62,542 nucleotides of DNA from Candidatus Woesearchaeota archaeon (GCA_019322375.1 JAHWIP010000035.1:1-62542), one strand, 5' to 3'; shown: positions 48,601 through 56,500, counted from the stretch's first letter. Translations and numbers: made by a program. The notes: generated from the letters alone by a model not told the origin.

Positions 48601-50933
48601 TTAATCTAACCATGAACAAGTCAAGTTATTTTGCAGGTGAAACAGCTGTTATAACTAATAATGTTACAGACACAGGTAATAATCCTATTAGCGATGTTGA
48701 TGTTAGCACAGCAGTTGTGTTTGCAAACACCACTGTTCCTTGGTGGAATGGTTCTTGGCAAAGAAGAAAACCCATCACTCTTAGCAGTGCATCTGATTTA
48801 ACCAATGCAATAGTTGAGGTTAATATAACTGGGCTTGATAACAATATATCTGATTGTGAGAATGAGATTAGAATTGTGAGGTTTGATTCTAGCAATGTGT
48901 TAACCTCTGTTAACAGAACAATTGTTAGTGGTGATGATTCAACTTATTGTGTTGCTTGGTTCAGAGCAAATATGTCTGCTGGTGTTAATAACACTGAGTA
49001 CATGGCTTATTATAATAATTCTGGCGCTAGTGATCCAAATAATAATGAGACAAGAAGAACAACCAACACAACAAAAACAGCATTGGGTGGAAGCATATTT
49101 GGTCCTTTATATGATACAACAGATGGAAGTTATTCTGATACCACAAGTGACAACAGTGCTTACTATGCTGTTGGAAGAGACAACAGTCCGCCTACAGGTC
49201 AGCAATTGAATGCTTATATAAATCTTAGTTACAACTTATCTGATTTAGGTGCTTCTGAATCAGACCTTGTATCTCTTAACTTTACTATTAATTATTGTCA
49301 TTCAGATGATATAGCTGCTCCTATTACTTGTGGTGGTGCTATTGGAGCAGGAAGTGCTGGAACAGCTTATGTTGAGCTTTATGACTTTGATGCTTCTGGA
49401 TGGGACCCTGGATTTGACACAATAACCCAGGATATTAATGATGCTGGTGAGAACACTGATACATATATTGAAACAGATACTCTTGATGATTATGTTGATA
49501 ACACAACAAGCATACTCTGGGTGCGTTATGAAACAGATATTGGAGGCTTGGATAAGTGGGATGATGCATCTTTTGCTCTTGACTATGCAATCCTAAATGT
49601 TTATTATAAGCAAGAGGTTTACACAGGGCTTGAAAGTATTGGTGAAACTCAGCTTGTGATTGCCAGCAACTCATCTCAAACAGATTTCCAAGGATTATGG
49701 ATTTGGAACTGGGACACATCTGGACAGCAAGCAGGCAACTATTCTGCTGTTTCTCTTGCAAGCAAAACAGGTTATAATAATAATTATGATTATTACTGGT
49801 TTGAAATAGAAATTGATAACACCGGCCCTGTATCTGTTCTTGACAGGCCCCAGAATGATAGCATTATAAATGCTCTTCTTGACGGCTACATCTACACAGT
49901 TAATGCCAGTGTTACTGATGCAGGTATTGGCAAAATAGATACTGTTACTTTCCTGTATCGCTATAACAGCACAGACACATGGAAAATCATTTGCAATGAT
50001 AGTGATGGAAGCGCTCCTTTTGAGTGTGACTGGAACCTGACAGGGCTTAGCAATGGCAATGATTATGAAGTAAGGGTTTATGCAAATGATACCGCAGGTA
50101 ATGTTGGGGATAATGATACTCATGTAAACATTTCTATAATAACAGAGCCTGTGAATATAATCTTTATAATCGTGGATGATGATGTTACTCTTCCCTTGGA
50201 CCAAATTGATTTAAATGCAGGCAGTACTAAAACTGTTTACTGCAATATAACTGTGAATCATCCTGATGACTATACAAGCATTGAGGGTGTGAATGCTACT
50301 TTTTACTCTACAACAACCACTTATGATGCTGCTGATAATAACAGAACTCATTATACAAATAGCAGCTGCTTGTTTTTGACAGGTGGAGGGCAGAGTGCTG
50401 ATTACCAATGCATCTTCAATGTCTGGCACTATGCAATTAATGGTTCTTGGAACTGCACAGCTTTTACATGGGATAATTATTCTACTGACAATGCTACAGA
50501 TAACACCACCATGAACCAATTGTTTGCTCTTAACATCTCAACAAGTGTTATTGATTACACAGACCTGCAGCCAAACCAGACCTCACCTAATGTGACAGTT
50601 AACATAAGCAATGTTGGTAACATGCCCATGAACATATCTGTGTATGGTTTTGGAGGAGAAGATGAAATATTAGGTGATGGTCTTTCAATGATATGCCAGA
50701 TAAACAACATCAGTGTTGGTTTTGAAAGATTCTCAACCAGCAGTACTGATGATTATGGCTCAAAAACTGCTTTGTCATCAACAGAACAAGACCTTGGCTT
50801 AACCATAGACCCAAAAACAAGTCCTGGTGATATAAGAATTAACTCTACTTACTGGCAGTTCATGGTGCCACCAGAAGAACATGCTTTTGGAGAGTGCAAT
50901 GGAAGCGTTGTGTTTGTGGCAGAGAGTCCTTGA
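42696..50933 (+). CDS. Giant 2745-aa Ig-repeat surface protein ending in family-2 domain
   Basis: GGAGTGGTGTAG precedes the ATG. Signal peptide (VLILSILITIFLALHSMIIT); two STDK-type beta domains (about 28-110, 150-235); a KCKDWDF...CLGTW domain (about 330-370) shared with the 1773-aa giant; an invasin-like Ig domain (about 390-480); a jelly-roll-like region (about 605-745); three tandem ~96-residue repeats (about 850-1140) with patches identical at DNA level; about eight more Ig-like domains; a DUF2341-like domain (WWNGSWQRRKPI, about 2015-2110) followed by another jelly-roll; a final Ig domain; and the family-2 domain (about 2486-2745). Sequons are abundant and there is no C-terminal anchor. 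Glycan-binding adhesin or predation/attachment fibre is a plausible role, as DUF2341-like and jelly-roll domains often bind sugars, but this is inference. Confidence 0.88.
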   Translation: MHKQVLILSILITIFLALHSMIITGQTSLPPLSTDKNVYEVEETVEVSVNIEPEGYALYELVISAVNNSYTYKGDYNPVMFFYPTEEGIYTIALVEKSTRAIFYSVSFEVIPRERSGILRIEGEFTEEDMLTEPILTEPAIVVQPTEPIEATASISTDKTEYIQGEPVRVFLNLDGLSEENINLYHSFNGISQRYMGDLKYIVFIPEGIGLHELILEDKNDNLVYVYSFEVKPGFDEKIIKVLDSKGFEEDSDVKVYDEEQGFASLEITPRPKILKKINLMKVKVGSNLKMGVEEVAKEKINIKQRNVIKAFALDPSGLNFTNGTATGVAIGSELWKCKDWDFATQQCLGTWQKIMDLVPGKEYEIIITPDDPGYAETGIASINTKKPIYHPNETAEITIVVLDTAGHLVSGADVYLNITDQNNIVSSFSTSNNDIIETQPGIYKTNFSNTALEGNYSMVVRAIGSNVNSTMLSYFTVKSYYEFDIIRDVPVTTDPWLGVFDSSIRIISFTGALSFNFTEVLPANFTIGSHGGARRTEQNGKIYLTWTNLNNNSVVSYSARPPLVTPELYELGPSYINYSSRIFYEARSWYLAVDPTTYYDPDSNVTIGWDEGTGTDGFAEIDNGVRQPDTTGITADYVADYTQNADGISEFGFPAITQTPYNITLWVYTETESSCFYTFYLQQNGTTRCSRAIGTGTTANWYFCNWTNPTGDLSNLTIELSTVSKGSGAHSTCYVYEAYLEVDYNNPPNVTSLIYPPNGANLSSGTNIDFNFTVTDQETPIANCTLWGNFSGTWAANKTVYNVANNTETNITITVPDGSYIWNINCTDTFGDSDVYETNYSFRVDTIYPAINYSTGTEENDTYFNRNWIYVNVSVNETNEKNITFRLYNTSGEVNITTYTTPDYDINFTDLNSNMEYWYNVTVCDQFGWCNSTETRKITLDSVYPTINYSSGTEENDTYFSRTWIFVNVTANDTNEKNITFRLYNTSGPVNITTYTTPVREINFTNLYPDMQYWYNVTIRDLAGNENTTLTYKLTLDNTYPTINYSTGIEANDSYVNRNWIYVNVTANDTNEKNITFRLYNTSGPVNITTYTTPVREINFTNLYPDMQYWYNVTIIDEVGFSNSTVTYKITLDSTYPWINLSAPDNDTFINYELVEFNYTPIDTSLDACILYGNFTGAGFGPNETENNPVNGSINTFGPLNLSDGRYIWNVWCNDSAANSNFSQYNYTVKVDTQSPVISNWNTNGTTFSINEYICLNVSVTDSFAGVHTVYAELEDPNTDVENVSLLDDGSGCDAVGGDNVYSKSYYLEFGGNYTWLNTHANDSAGNWQHNVTNLKWNVTAVGSMTVVMVYPSSDIEINESEYNYEYQQTCNVSCDAGGINCENVTLFAEYNPDVFKYINTTTTDLINDEDNFSCGDLTAGGAPCSHTFNITSGSDSGNNTWLIRCSVVSDNVGAFVSSEVNLTINDHPYANFTYPTNNTWLVGVEMLNASASFDSDGSITNYLFEYDNNTAFSSSSTICNGADVNCTWNTSQQDQCENNSMSCYLRVTVTDDDGLTNSTYIVIGFDTLGPTVILCLPRNFENISSDLFTVNATPTDNESGVDTVIFEYRQNNSDTWHFACDDNRSPIYDCEWNLTNLTDGNTYEFRAYANDSKGNIGNYDNHTNITIDRTGPVIYLENPIDGANVTNNTVIFYYNASDATSTLANCSLVIDGSIVNTTDNPAENITLNFTYNLSDGSYNWSVNCTDLLGNKNSSEIREINIDTAGPVSVLDRPPNSSFVTGSSYTVNASVSDSGLADVDSAIFEYRQNSTASWNLICIDNRSPIYDCEWDTTVLPDGDEYEVRVYANDTWGNVGGFDVHVNITIDNNNPSLTLVSPEDDYIDTDGDLVFVYQVTDISPIANCILIINDELNQTNNSVQRGINQYFYLYGREDGTQLNWSINCTDQVGLINASETRNITVSISADMNLNLTMNKSSYFAGETAVITNNVTDTGNNPISDVDVSTAVVFANTTVPWWNGSWQRRKPITLSSASDLTNAIVEVNITGLDNNISDCENEIRIVRFDSSNVLTSVNRTIVSGDDSTYCVAWFRANMSAGVNNTEYMAYYNNSGASDPNNNETRRTTNTTKTALGGSIFGPLYDTTDGSYSDTTSDNSAYYAVGRDNSPPTGQQLNAYINLSYNLSDLGASESDLVSLNFTINYCHSDDIAAPITCGGAIGAGSAGTAYVELYDFDASGWDPGFDTITQDINDAGENTDTYIETDTLDDYVDNTTSILWVRYETDIGGLDKWDDASFALDYAILNVYYKQEVYTGLESIGETQLVIASNSSQTDFQGLWIWNWDTSGQQAGNYSAVSLASKTGYNNNYDYYWFEIEIDNTGPVSVLDRPQNDSIINALLDGYIYTVNASVTDAGIGKIDTVTFLYRYNSTDTWKIICNDSDGSAPFECDWNLTGLSNGNDYEVRVYANDTAGNVGDNDTHVNISIITEPVNIIFIIVDDDVTLPLDQIDLNAGSTKTVYCNITVNHPDDYTSIEGVNATFYSTTTTYDAADNNRTHYTNSSCLFLTGGGQSADYQCIFNVWHYAINGSWNCTAFTWDNYSTDNATDNTTMNQLFALNISTSVIDYTDLQPNQTSPNVTVNISNVGNMPMNISVYGFGGEDEILGDGLSMICQINNISVGFERFSTSSTDDYGSKTALSSTEQDLGLTIDPKTSPGDIRINSTYWQFMVPPEEHAFGECNGSVVFVAESP
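45645..45748 (+). repeat. 104-bp direct repeat, copy 1
   Basis: Identical to 45933-46036. Encodes part of the second ~96-residue Ig repeat (LYNTSGPVNITTYTTPVREI and onward). Confidence 0.9.
45933..46036 (+). repeat. 104-bp direct repeat, copy 2
   Basis: Identical to 45645-45748 at a period of 288 bases (96 codons), in the third Ig repeat. Flanking parts of the repeats differ at synonymous and nonsynonymous sites, so the identity is local. Confidence 0.9.
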
Positions 50934-50938
50934 TTATT

Positions 50939-51799
50939 TTATTTAAACTTTGCAGCATGCCCTGAACCAAAATATATGGTTACTGTAAGTTTATATTTCT
51001 TTGATAATTGTTTAATTTTATCTTTTGCTTCAGTATAGAACTTGTAGAACTTCCTTTTATTAAAGAAGGTCTCTTTTATTCCAGGTAAAAATTGGGGGTG
51101 GTGTTTTTTAAGCGCTTTTTCTACTCCCACCCAATTATCTCCGGTAGTGTTAAAGCTCTCTGTAAAAATATGACTAACTCCTGTTTTTTTGAATTCTTTA
51201 AACAATGCTTCTACATCTGTGAAAATTGGCCAGTAAGGTCCCATCATTGCCTCTACTTCTATACCTTTATTAACTAATTTTTTCATTGCTTGTAAGCGTT
51301 GCTTTATTGTTGGTGAGTTGGGTTCAACTAATTCCTTCCATTTTTCATCCAGTGTATTAACTGTGAAATTTACATCAATATCTCTAAACTTTTTTAGTAA
51401 GTCAAGATCGCGAAGCACTAAATCAGATTTTGTTAAAATACTAACAGGATTATTATAATTTACTAGAACTCCTAAAATACTCTTTGTAAGTTCATACTTT
51501 TTTTCAATTGGCTGATAAGGGTCTGTAACAGTGCCAATAAAGATTCGTTCACCTTTATACCTTGATGAATGCATTTGTTTTTCAAGAACTTTAGCAATGT
51601 TTATTCTTGCATCAACAAAAGAACCCCATTTTTCAGAATGCCCTGTAAATCTTTTCATGAACCTTGCATAACAATAAGCACATGCATGGCCACAACCAAC
51701 ATAAGGATTAATTGCCCATCCTCCTCCAGGAAAACCACATTTTCCAATTGCAGATTTGCATTGGATCTCTTGTATTCTTGTATTAGCTGTCATTAGCAA
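50939..51799 (-). CDS. SPL/PA0069-type radical SAM protein
   Basis: 286 aa. The radical SAM cluster motif is CGHACAYC (C-x3-C-x2-C, about residues 32-39) within NPYVGCGHACAYCYARFMKR, the hallmark of the spore-photoproduct-lyase-like (PA0069/Rv2578c) group. GTVTDPYQPIE and the SILTKSDLVLRDLDLLK segment are further group motifs. The substrate of this group is not known; a role in nucleic-acid repair is often supposed. The 5' end overlaps the helicase gene by 17 bases, so the two are likely one operon, which fits a DNA-repair context. Confidence 0.9.
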   Translation of the reverse strand: MLMTANTRIQEIQCKSAIGKCGFPGGGWAINPYVGCGHACAYCYARFMKRFTGHSEKWGSFVDARINIAKVLEKQMHSSRYKGERIFIGTVTDPYQPIEKKYELTKSILGVLVNYNNPVSILTKSDLVLRDLDLLKKFRDIDVNFTVNTLDEKWKELVEPNSPTIKQRLQAMKKLVNKGIEVEAMMGPYWPIFTDVEALFKEFKKTGVSHIFTESFNTTGDNWVGVEKALKKHHPQFLPGIKETFFNKRKFYKFYTEAKDKIKQLSKKYKLTVTIYFGSGHAAKFK

Positions 51800-53666
51800 A
51801 AAACCCCTCTATCATCTTCTCGTAAAGCAGGGTGGCTTTTATATTCCAGCTTGGAGGGAAGCATCTGTTGTAGTTTTTCCAGGTGTAGCGTTCGTCGAGA
51901 AATATGATGACTCCTTTGTCTGTCTCGCTTCTTATGCATCTGCCTGCGCTTTGGAGTGCTCTGTTGAATGCTGGAAACAAGTATCCATAATCCCAGCCCT
52001 TTTTGAATTTTTCATCATAGTACTTGATTAAGGCCTGGGTTTCCAGATCTGGCCGCTGAAGCGGGAGCCCTACAATTATAACTCCTTTTAGAAAATCCCC
52101 TGGCAGGTCTACTCCTTCTCCAAAATTGCCTCCTATCACTCCGAGCAGGACTGCTCCTACATTTTTGTATCCTTTAAAGGCTTCTAGGAATTCTAGTTTT
52201 TCTTTTTTTGAAAACTTCTGCTTTTCTACAAACACTGGTTTTTCTGATAGCTTTGAGAAGTGCTTGTTAACATCATCTCTTAATAAATAACTTGGAAAAA
52301 ACACTGCTGTGTTGCCTGGTATCTTATTGGTTGCTCTTACAACGATTTCTGCTATTTCCCTGTATTGTTCTTCGCTTCTGGTCTCATATTTGGTGCTTGT
52401 TCTTGGAATGATTATATTGAGCTTGTTCTTTTCTGGGAAAGGAGATTTGTAACTCTCTTCATCTGCTGTGTCAAACCCCAGTACTTCTTTGTACATGCTG
52501 GTCGGGCTAAGGGTTCCTGACATTAGTATGGTTGAGTAGGCTGAGCGTATCACATCTCGAGTCATTAGGCTGGGGTCAAGGCATCTGTACTGTATTACTA
52601 TTATTTCCTCTCCTCTCAGGCTCAGGCTTTTTGTTAGTATTCTTGTAAATCCTTTATCATCTCCTTGCCATGCTTCTAGAAAAGCAGCTACTGTTCCTAA
52701 TGAGGATTGTTTTTGCTCTTCCCTTATAATATCTGCTAAAAAGCTCATGTCTGACACTATTTCATCATAATCAGTAATTTCTTTTATCTCTTCTATTAAT
52801 TGATCTCTGCTTACATAGGTTTCATCTGCAACATTGTCTGCCAGCTCCCAGAGTTTTTTCTCAAGCACTGTTAGGGTTTCTTCTATTTGTTCTTTACCTC
52901 TTTTTTTCACTTCCTCCCTTGCCCTTCTAATTGTGTTTGTGCTTATTCTGTGGCTTGCAAGGTCTTTTACTCTTTCAGGCAGATTGTGTCCTTCATCAAT
53001 AATAATGATTATCTTGCTGAGTTCTTTTCCTGTTCTGCTAAGAAAAGTCTCTCTTATATAAGAATTAAATAGATAATAATAGTCTCCTATGATCACTCTT
53101 GATTCCTTTGCTATTAATAATGCTACTTCATATGGGCACACTCCTTGCTCTGTGCTTTTCTCAACCACGCTCCCTGTGTCTGTCTTGTTATCTTTTTTAA
53201 GCTGGCTAACCAGTTCCTTAGCTTGTTTTGAAGCCTCGCCTTTCTCTCTTATTTTTGTATAGAATTCGCATAATTCATCTTCTTTAATTTTTTTACAGTA
53301 CTCTGCAAACTCTCTTGGATACAATTTATTAATGCCTGGCTGCAGACAGAGCCATTTCTTGCCAATTATATCTACAACTGTAAATTTAAGCTTGTATATC
53401 TGTTTTATCTGATTAACAGTTTCCATTGCCAGTTTGTGCTGGGTGTGGCGCGAGGTAAGAAAGAACACTGTTAAATCTTTTTTTAAAGCCTCATGTATGC
53501 TTGGTCCAAGAGCTGCAGCTGTTTTGCCAAGCCCAGTAGGTGCATGTGCTATCAGGTTTTGCTGGCCTGTCACTGTACTATTTATCTTTCTAATCAGTTC
53601 ATCCTGTATAGGCCTGACTTCATCATGAGGAAAATACATATTTCTGAACTCCTCTAGTAAAGCCAT
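51783..53666 (-). CDS. XPD/DinG-family superfamily 2 DNA helicase with Fe-S cluster cysteines
   Basis: 627 aa. Walker A APTGLGKTAA (about 41-50); four spaced cysteines (KKWLC, AEYC, DELC, GVCPYE; about residues 105-180) in the position of the XPD/DinG 4Fe-4S domain; DEGH box IIIIDEGHNLPERV; SGTLSP (motif III/IV region) and a C-terminal QSAGRCIRSETDKG motif VI. It unwinds DNA 5'-3' in nucleotide excision repair or replication restart. Leaderless or short-leader ATG at 53666. Overlaps the radical SAM gene downstream. Confidence 0.93.
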   Translation of the reverse strand: MALLEEFRNMYFPHDEVRPIQDELIRKINSTVTGQQNLIAHAPTGLGKTAAALGPSIHEALKKDLTVFFLTSRHTQHKLAMETVNQIKQIYKLKFTVVDIIGKKWLCLQPGINKLYPREFAEYCKKIKEDELCEFYTKIREKGEASKQAKELVSQLKKDNKTDTGSVVEKSTEQGVCPYEVALLIAKESRVIIGDYYYLFNSYIRETFLSRTGKELSKIIIIIDEGHNLPERVKDLASHRISTNTIRRAREEVKKRGKEQIEETLTVLEKKLWELADNVADETYVSRDQLIEEIKEITDYDEIVSDMSFLADIIREEQKQSSLGTVAAFLEAWQGDDKGFTRILTKSLSLRGEEIIVIQYRCLDPSLMTRDVIRSAYSTILMSGTLSPTSMYKEVLGFDTADEESYKSPFPEKNKLNIIIPRTSTKYETRSEEQYREIAEIVVRATNKIPGNTAVFFPSYLLRDDVNKHFSKLSEKPVFVEKQKFSKKEKLEFLEAFKGYKNVGAVLLGVIGGNFGEGVDLPGDFLKGVIIVGLPLQRPDLETQALIKYYDEKFKKGWDYGYLFPAFNRALQSAGRCIRSETDKGVIIFLDERYTWKNYNRCFPPSWNIKATLLYEKMIEGFFANDS

Positions 53667-53711
53667 GATAGAATGAGGAAACTAAAGGGTTATTTAAAGG
53701 TATTTGTAACC

Positions 53712-54443
53712 TTACCTTTTCTTTATCCTTCTCTTCTCCAACTCCTTTTTATATCTCTGGAACAATGAACTGCTTTTCTTACCTGCTTGCTCCTTGGCCT
53801 TTTTAGTGGCTCTCTGGGTTTTTTCTCTGAACCTGCCCATTGCTGTGTGCGCTTTTTTAACCCTGGCTTCCCAGTCCAAAGAATAATCTCTAAGAACATG
53901 ATGAACTTTCTTGATAGTTGCTCCATAGGTATTGAAGTAAGTGATAACCCTGAGGTCTTTCACTCTCTTATGATCTGGTGCTTCATCTGGATAGCCAAAA
54001 GCCAGGATTGCCTGAGGTCTTGCAGTTTGAGGAATGTCAAGGATTTCCCTTAGTTTTTCCTCATCAAAAGCACCAACCCAGGTTCCTCCTAAGCCAAGAG
54101 CATGAGCTGCTAACAGCATGTTCTCAGCAGCTGCTGCACAGTTCTGAACAGTGTAAAGCCTTTGCCCTCTTAAGCCGTAATGCAGTTCTGTGTGCTCAGG
54201 GTCAGAGCAGACAACAATCAGGAAAGCAGCATTTTGAACGCACTCCTGTTTAAGACTGTACTCGCACATCTTTTCCATCAAATCCTTGTCATCAACAACT
54301 ATGAATTTCCAGTCCTGAACATTGCCGCTGCTAGGAGCCAAAGAACCCGCCTCTACTATAGTCATGATTGTTTCAAAATCAACAGGAACATTAAGAAACC
54401 TTCTGATACTCCTGCGCGTGCTTATGCATTCAATAGCATCCAT
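53712..54443 (-). CDS. Nitroreductase-family flavoprotein
   Basis: 243 aa from the ATG at 54443, preceded by GGAGGGGG; the open frame continues 27 codons further up but without a ribosome site. Typical motifs: RRSIRRF near the N-terminus (FMN phosphate binding), AGSLAPSSGNVQDWKFIVV, and a C-terminal half with GLGGTWVGAFDEEKL and AILAFGYPDE. These FMN enzymes use NAD(P)H to reduce nitro compounds, quinones or other acceptors; the physiological substrate is unknown. A Lys/Arg-rich tail of ~55 residues beyond the usual core is an unusual extension, perhaps for nucleic-acid or membrane contact. Confidence 0.9.
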   Translation of the reverse strand: MDAIECISTRRSIRRFLNVPVDFETIMTIVEAGSLAPSSGNVQDWKFIVVDDKDLMEKMCEYSLKQECVQNAAFLIVVCSDPEHTELHYGLRGQRLYTVQNCAAAAENMLLAAHALGLGGTWVGAFDEEKLREILDIPQTARPQAILAFGYPDEAPDHKRVKDLRVITYFNTYGATIKKVHHVLRDYSLDWEARVKKAHTAMGRFREKTQRATKKAKEQAGKKSSSLFQRYKKELEKRRIKKR

Positions 54444-54496
54444 GTTACCCCCTCCTTGTCTTGTGAAAATGTTATTATTTTTAATGATTGTTATTT

Positions 54497-55033
54497 TTAA
54501 TGCTTTTTTATCTTGGTACCGCACCTCATACAGTATCTTGCATAATCATAATGCCTGGTTTTGCAAGCAGGGCAGGCTATTATACTCATGTGCGGCGGGT
54601 GTTGCTGTGGTGTTGCTCTGTGCACCTCGTGCTGTCCTCGCATATGGCTTACTTCATGATGCGGTGTTCTATGAGTATGCTGGCGTTGAGCTTGATGATG
54701 GATTTGATGTGTCTGAGGCGCTGATTGTTGTGCTTGATGATGAGAGGCCTGGTGCTGAGGTTGTTGAGTTTGAGGATGCACTACATGTTGGTGTCCTCGT
54801 TGTTCTGTATTAACATATGCTGGTTGATTCATCTTCTTTTGCTTTGGATGTTTGTCATCTTTCCTAAAAACAGCTTTAAACACATATTTACCAATGCCTA
54901 TTAATATGAACAATATACCAACATAAAGAAAAACTAGTAAGGGTTTGGCTCCCTCGCTGTCCTTTATGAGCTGAGAAGCCAATATCATTATTATGCCAAG
55001 GATTACATAAACCCAGCCAGGAATAGGTGCCAT
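54497..55033 (-). CDS. Two-helix membrane protein with His/Gln-rich linker and zinc ribbon
   Basis: 178 aa. Two membrane helices (about 7-22, WVYVILGIIMILASQ; 32-52, LLVFLYVGILFILIGIGKYV), a ~75-residue His/Gln-rich disordered linker (QTQQPQHQASHHQAQQ) and a C-terminal zinc ribbon CPAC...CMRCG. The His-rich linker may bind metal or be simple sequence. Function unknown. Zinc-ribbon membrane proteins of this size are common in archaea. Confidence 0.75.
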   Translation of the reverse strand: MAPIPGWVYVILGIIMILASQLIKDSEGAKPLLVFLYVGILFILIGIGKYVFKAVFRKDDKHPKQKKMNQPAYVNTEQRGHQHVVHPQTQQPQHQASHHQAQQSAPQTHQIHHQAQRQHTHRTPHHEVSHMRGQHEVHRATPQQHPPHMSIIACPACKTRHYDYARYCMRCGTKIKKH

Positions 55034-55083
55034 GATTATTTCTTAAGATTCAGGGTTTTAATATTTTTTGCATTTAGCAGTAT

Positions 55084-55452
55084 TCAGAAAGTAGAAGCTA
55101 GCCGAATTATTGTAAGAATAATGCCTAAGGCTATAATTATAACAATTATAAGCATTATTATTCTTGCTTTTTTAGAGAAAGGTCCTCTGTCTGCAAATGT
55201 TGGTTGAAAAGAAGGGTTAAAATTAATTGGTTGGTCAGGAAGTTTAGCAGCTTCTTCTGGCGGTATTTCAGGAAATAAAGGGCCTTGAAACCCGCAGGTT
55301 TGGCAAACAAAGTTTGGGCTTAAAGCCTGCCATCTGCCGAAGCCTACCATTCCTCTGGATTTTACTTTCTTGCTCTTGCATTTTGGACAGATTTTTACCC
55401 ATTGTACTTTTGGTTCTCTAGGCTTTTTAGATTTGTTTGCTTTTTTGAACAT
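55084..55452 (-). CDS. Zinc-ribbon protein with C-terminal membrane helix
   Basis: 122 aa from the ATG at 55452; a TTG four codons upstream is in frame. A basic N-terminus, zinc ribbon CPKCKSKK...CQTCG (about 20-55) and one C-terminal membrane helix (IIMLIIVIIIALGIILTII). TATA-like TTTATAAATA is about 25 bases before the ATG, so the transcript is probably leaderless. Tail-anchored, with the zinc ribbon in the cytoplasm. Function unknown. Confidence 0.75.
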   Translation of the reverse strand: MFKKANKSKKPREPKVQWVKICPKCKSKKVKSRGMVGFGRWQALSPNFVCQTCGFQGPLFPEIPPEEAAKLPDQPINFNPSFQPTFADRGPFSKKARIIMLIIVIIIALGIILTIIRLASTF

Positions 55453-55534
55453 ATAATAGTACAAAGATTTTTTTATTTATAAAATTGTTCTTTTTTCCAA
55501 AAACATTTTATACTACAACAACCTACTCCTGGAT

Positions 55535-55696
55535 ATGACTGATGAATTATTTGGAAAAAAGAAAAAAAAGAAAGAGGAGCTTTTCAAAGATTTAGATGTT
55601 GATTTAGACTCAGACCTTCCTGTGCACGAGAAGTTTGTGGATGAGAAAGGATTAAGAGAGATGAAGGGTAAGAAAAAGAAACAAAGAAGGGTTTGA
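55535..55696 (+). CDS. Small 53-aa Lys-rich protein
   Basis: MTDELFGKKKKKKEELFKDL, an acidic middle (DVDLDSDLPVHEKF) and a basic end. TTTTATACT about 25 bases upstream of the ATG gives a leaderless promoter in the right place, which supports expression. Bipolar charge suggests a nucleic-acid- or ribosome-associated protein. I do not recognise a family. Confidence 0.55.
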   Translation: MTDELFGKKKKKKEELFKDLDVDLDSDLPVHEKFVDEKGLREMKGKKKKQRRV

Positions 55697-55698
55697 AT

Positions 55699-56442
55699 TT
55701 ATTTCTTTGCACTCTTCCAAACTGTTTCAAAGTATTTCTTGAAGTTCTTTGATATTTCTTTTGAATGAATCAAATATGCAAGGGGTTTTTCTGTCCACGA
55801 TGTGATTAAAACCTTGTCCTGATAGATATCCACCATTGAGGGAAGTGGAAAGTCTACAAATCTTAAATCCATGAAGCTTGGAGGTTTTTCAAAATCTTTT
55901 GATTTCTGGTATTCGCGTGTGCCCACCCCTCTTAGCTTTATCCCTAGTTTCTTGTAGTAATGAAAAGCCTGTTTATAGAACAGGTTCTGTAGTTTAAAGT
56001 GTTCTTTGTCATATATGTAGAAGAAGAGCAACTGGTCTTTCCTAGTATTATTTTCTAATAATCGTTCATAAGCTGTTTTTACTCCTTTAAAGCCTTCAAA
56101 GATTTCTGCTTCTTGCTCAACATCGGGAATGCCTGCTTTTCTAAGGCCAGGTATTAGTGCTTTTAGTATTGTTCTGTTTTGTTGTAGCTCTTGCTCTTGC
56201 TTGTCTAAATAATCACTCAGCCTTGTCGGCGGCACAGCATTAAAGTATTTTGTTTTCTCTTTTAACACATAACTTGCCAGTCCTTTTTCTATTAGTCTTT
56301 GGAGTATTGAGTATACCTTAGAGTTTGCTACTTTTGCTTTTTTTATTATCGGTCCTACTGTTGAAGAACCTAGTCTTAGCAATGCAAGGTATACTTTTGC
56401 CTCTCCTTCTGTTAATCCCAGTTTTATTAATTCTTCTTTCAA
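55699..56442 (-). CDS. TrmB-family transcription regulator
   Basis: 247 aa from a TTG with GGGGGT five bases upstream. Winged helix at residues 1-75: LGLTEGEAKVYLALLRLG, VANSKVYSILQRLIEKGLAS. Then a coiled coil (about 80-100) and a ~150-residue effector domain (AEIFEGFKGVKTAYERLL) typical of TrmB. TrmB proteins usually bind sugars and repress or activate transport genes. It is divergent from the small protein and ABC substrate-binding lipoprotein genes at 56501-57941, which may be its targets. A CCCCCT/AGGGGG palindrome overlaps its ribosome site. Confidence 0.9.
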   Translation of the reverse strand: MKEELIKLGLTEGEAKVYLALLRLGSSTVGPIIKKAKVANSKVYSILQRLIEKGLASYVLKEKTKYFNAVPPTRLSDYLDKQEQELQQNRTILKALIPGLRKAGIPDVEQEAEIFEGFKGVKTAYERLLENNTRKDQLLFFYIYDKEHFKLQNLFYKQAFHYYKKLGIKLRGVGTREYQKSKDFEKPPSFMDLRFVDFPLPSMVDIYQDKVLITSWTEKPLAYLIHSKEISKNFKKYFETVWKSAKK

Positions 56443-56448
56443 TTTATA

Positions 56449-56461
56449 CCCCCTTAGGGGG
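56449..56461. promoter_or_regulatory. Palindrome between TrmB gene and divergent genes
   Basis: CCCCCT and AGGGGG flank a central T. On the minus strand the G run is also the ribosome site of the TrmB gene. An operator role is possible. A TATA box (GTTTTAAATAG, about 56468) for the plus-strand genes lies beside it. Confidence 0.4.
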
Positions 56462-56500
56462 AGTTAAGTTTTAAATAGTTTTTGGTTTTGCCACGTTGAG

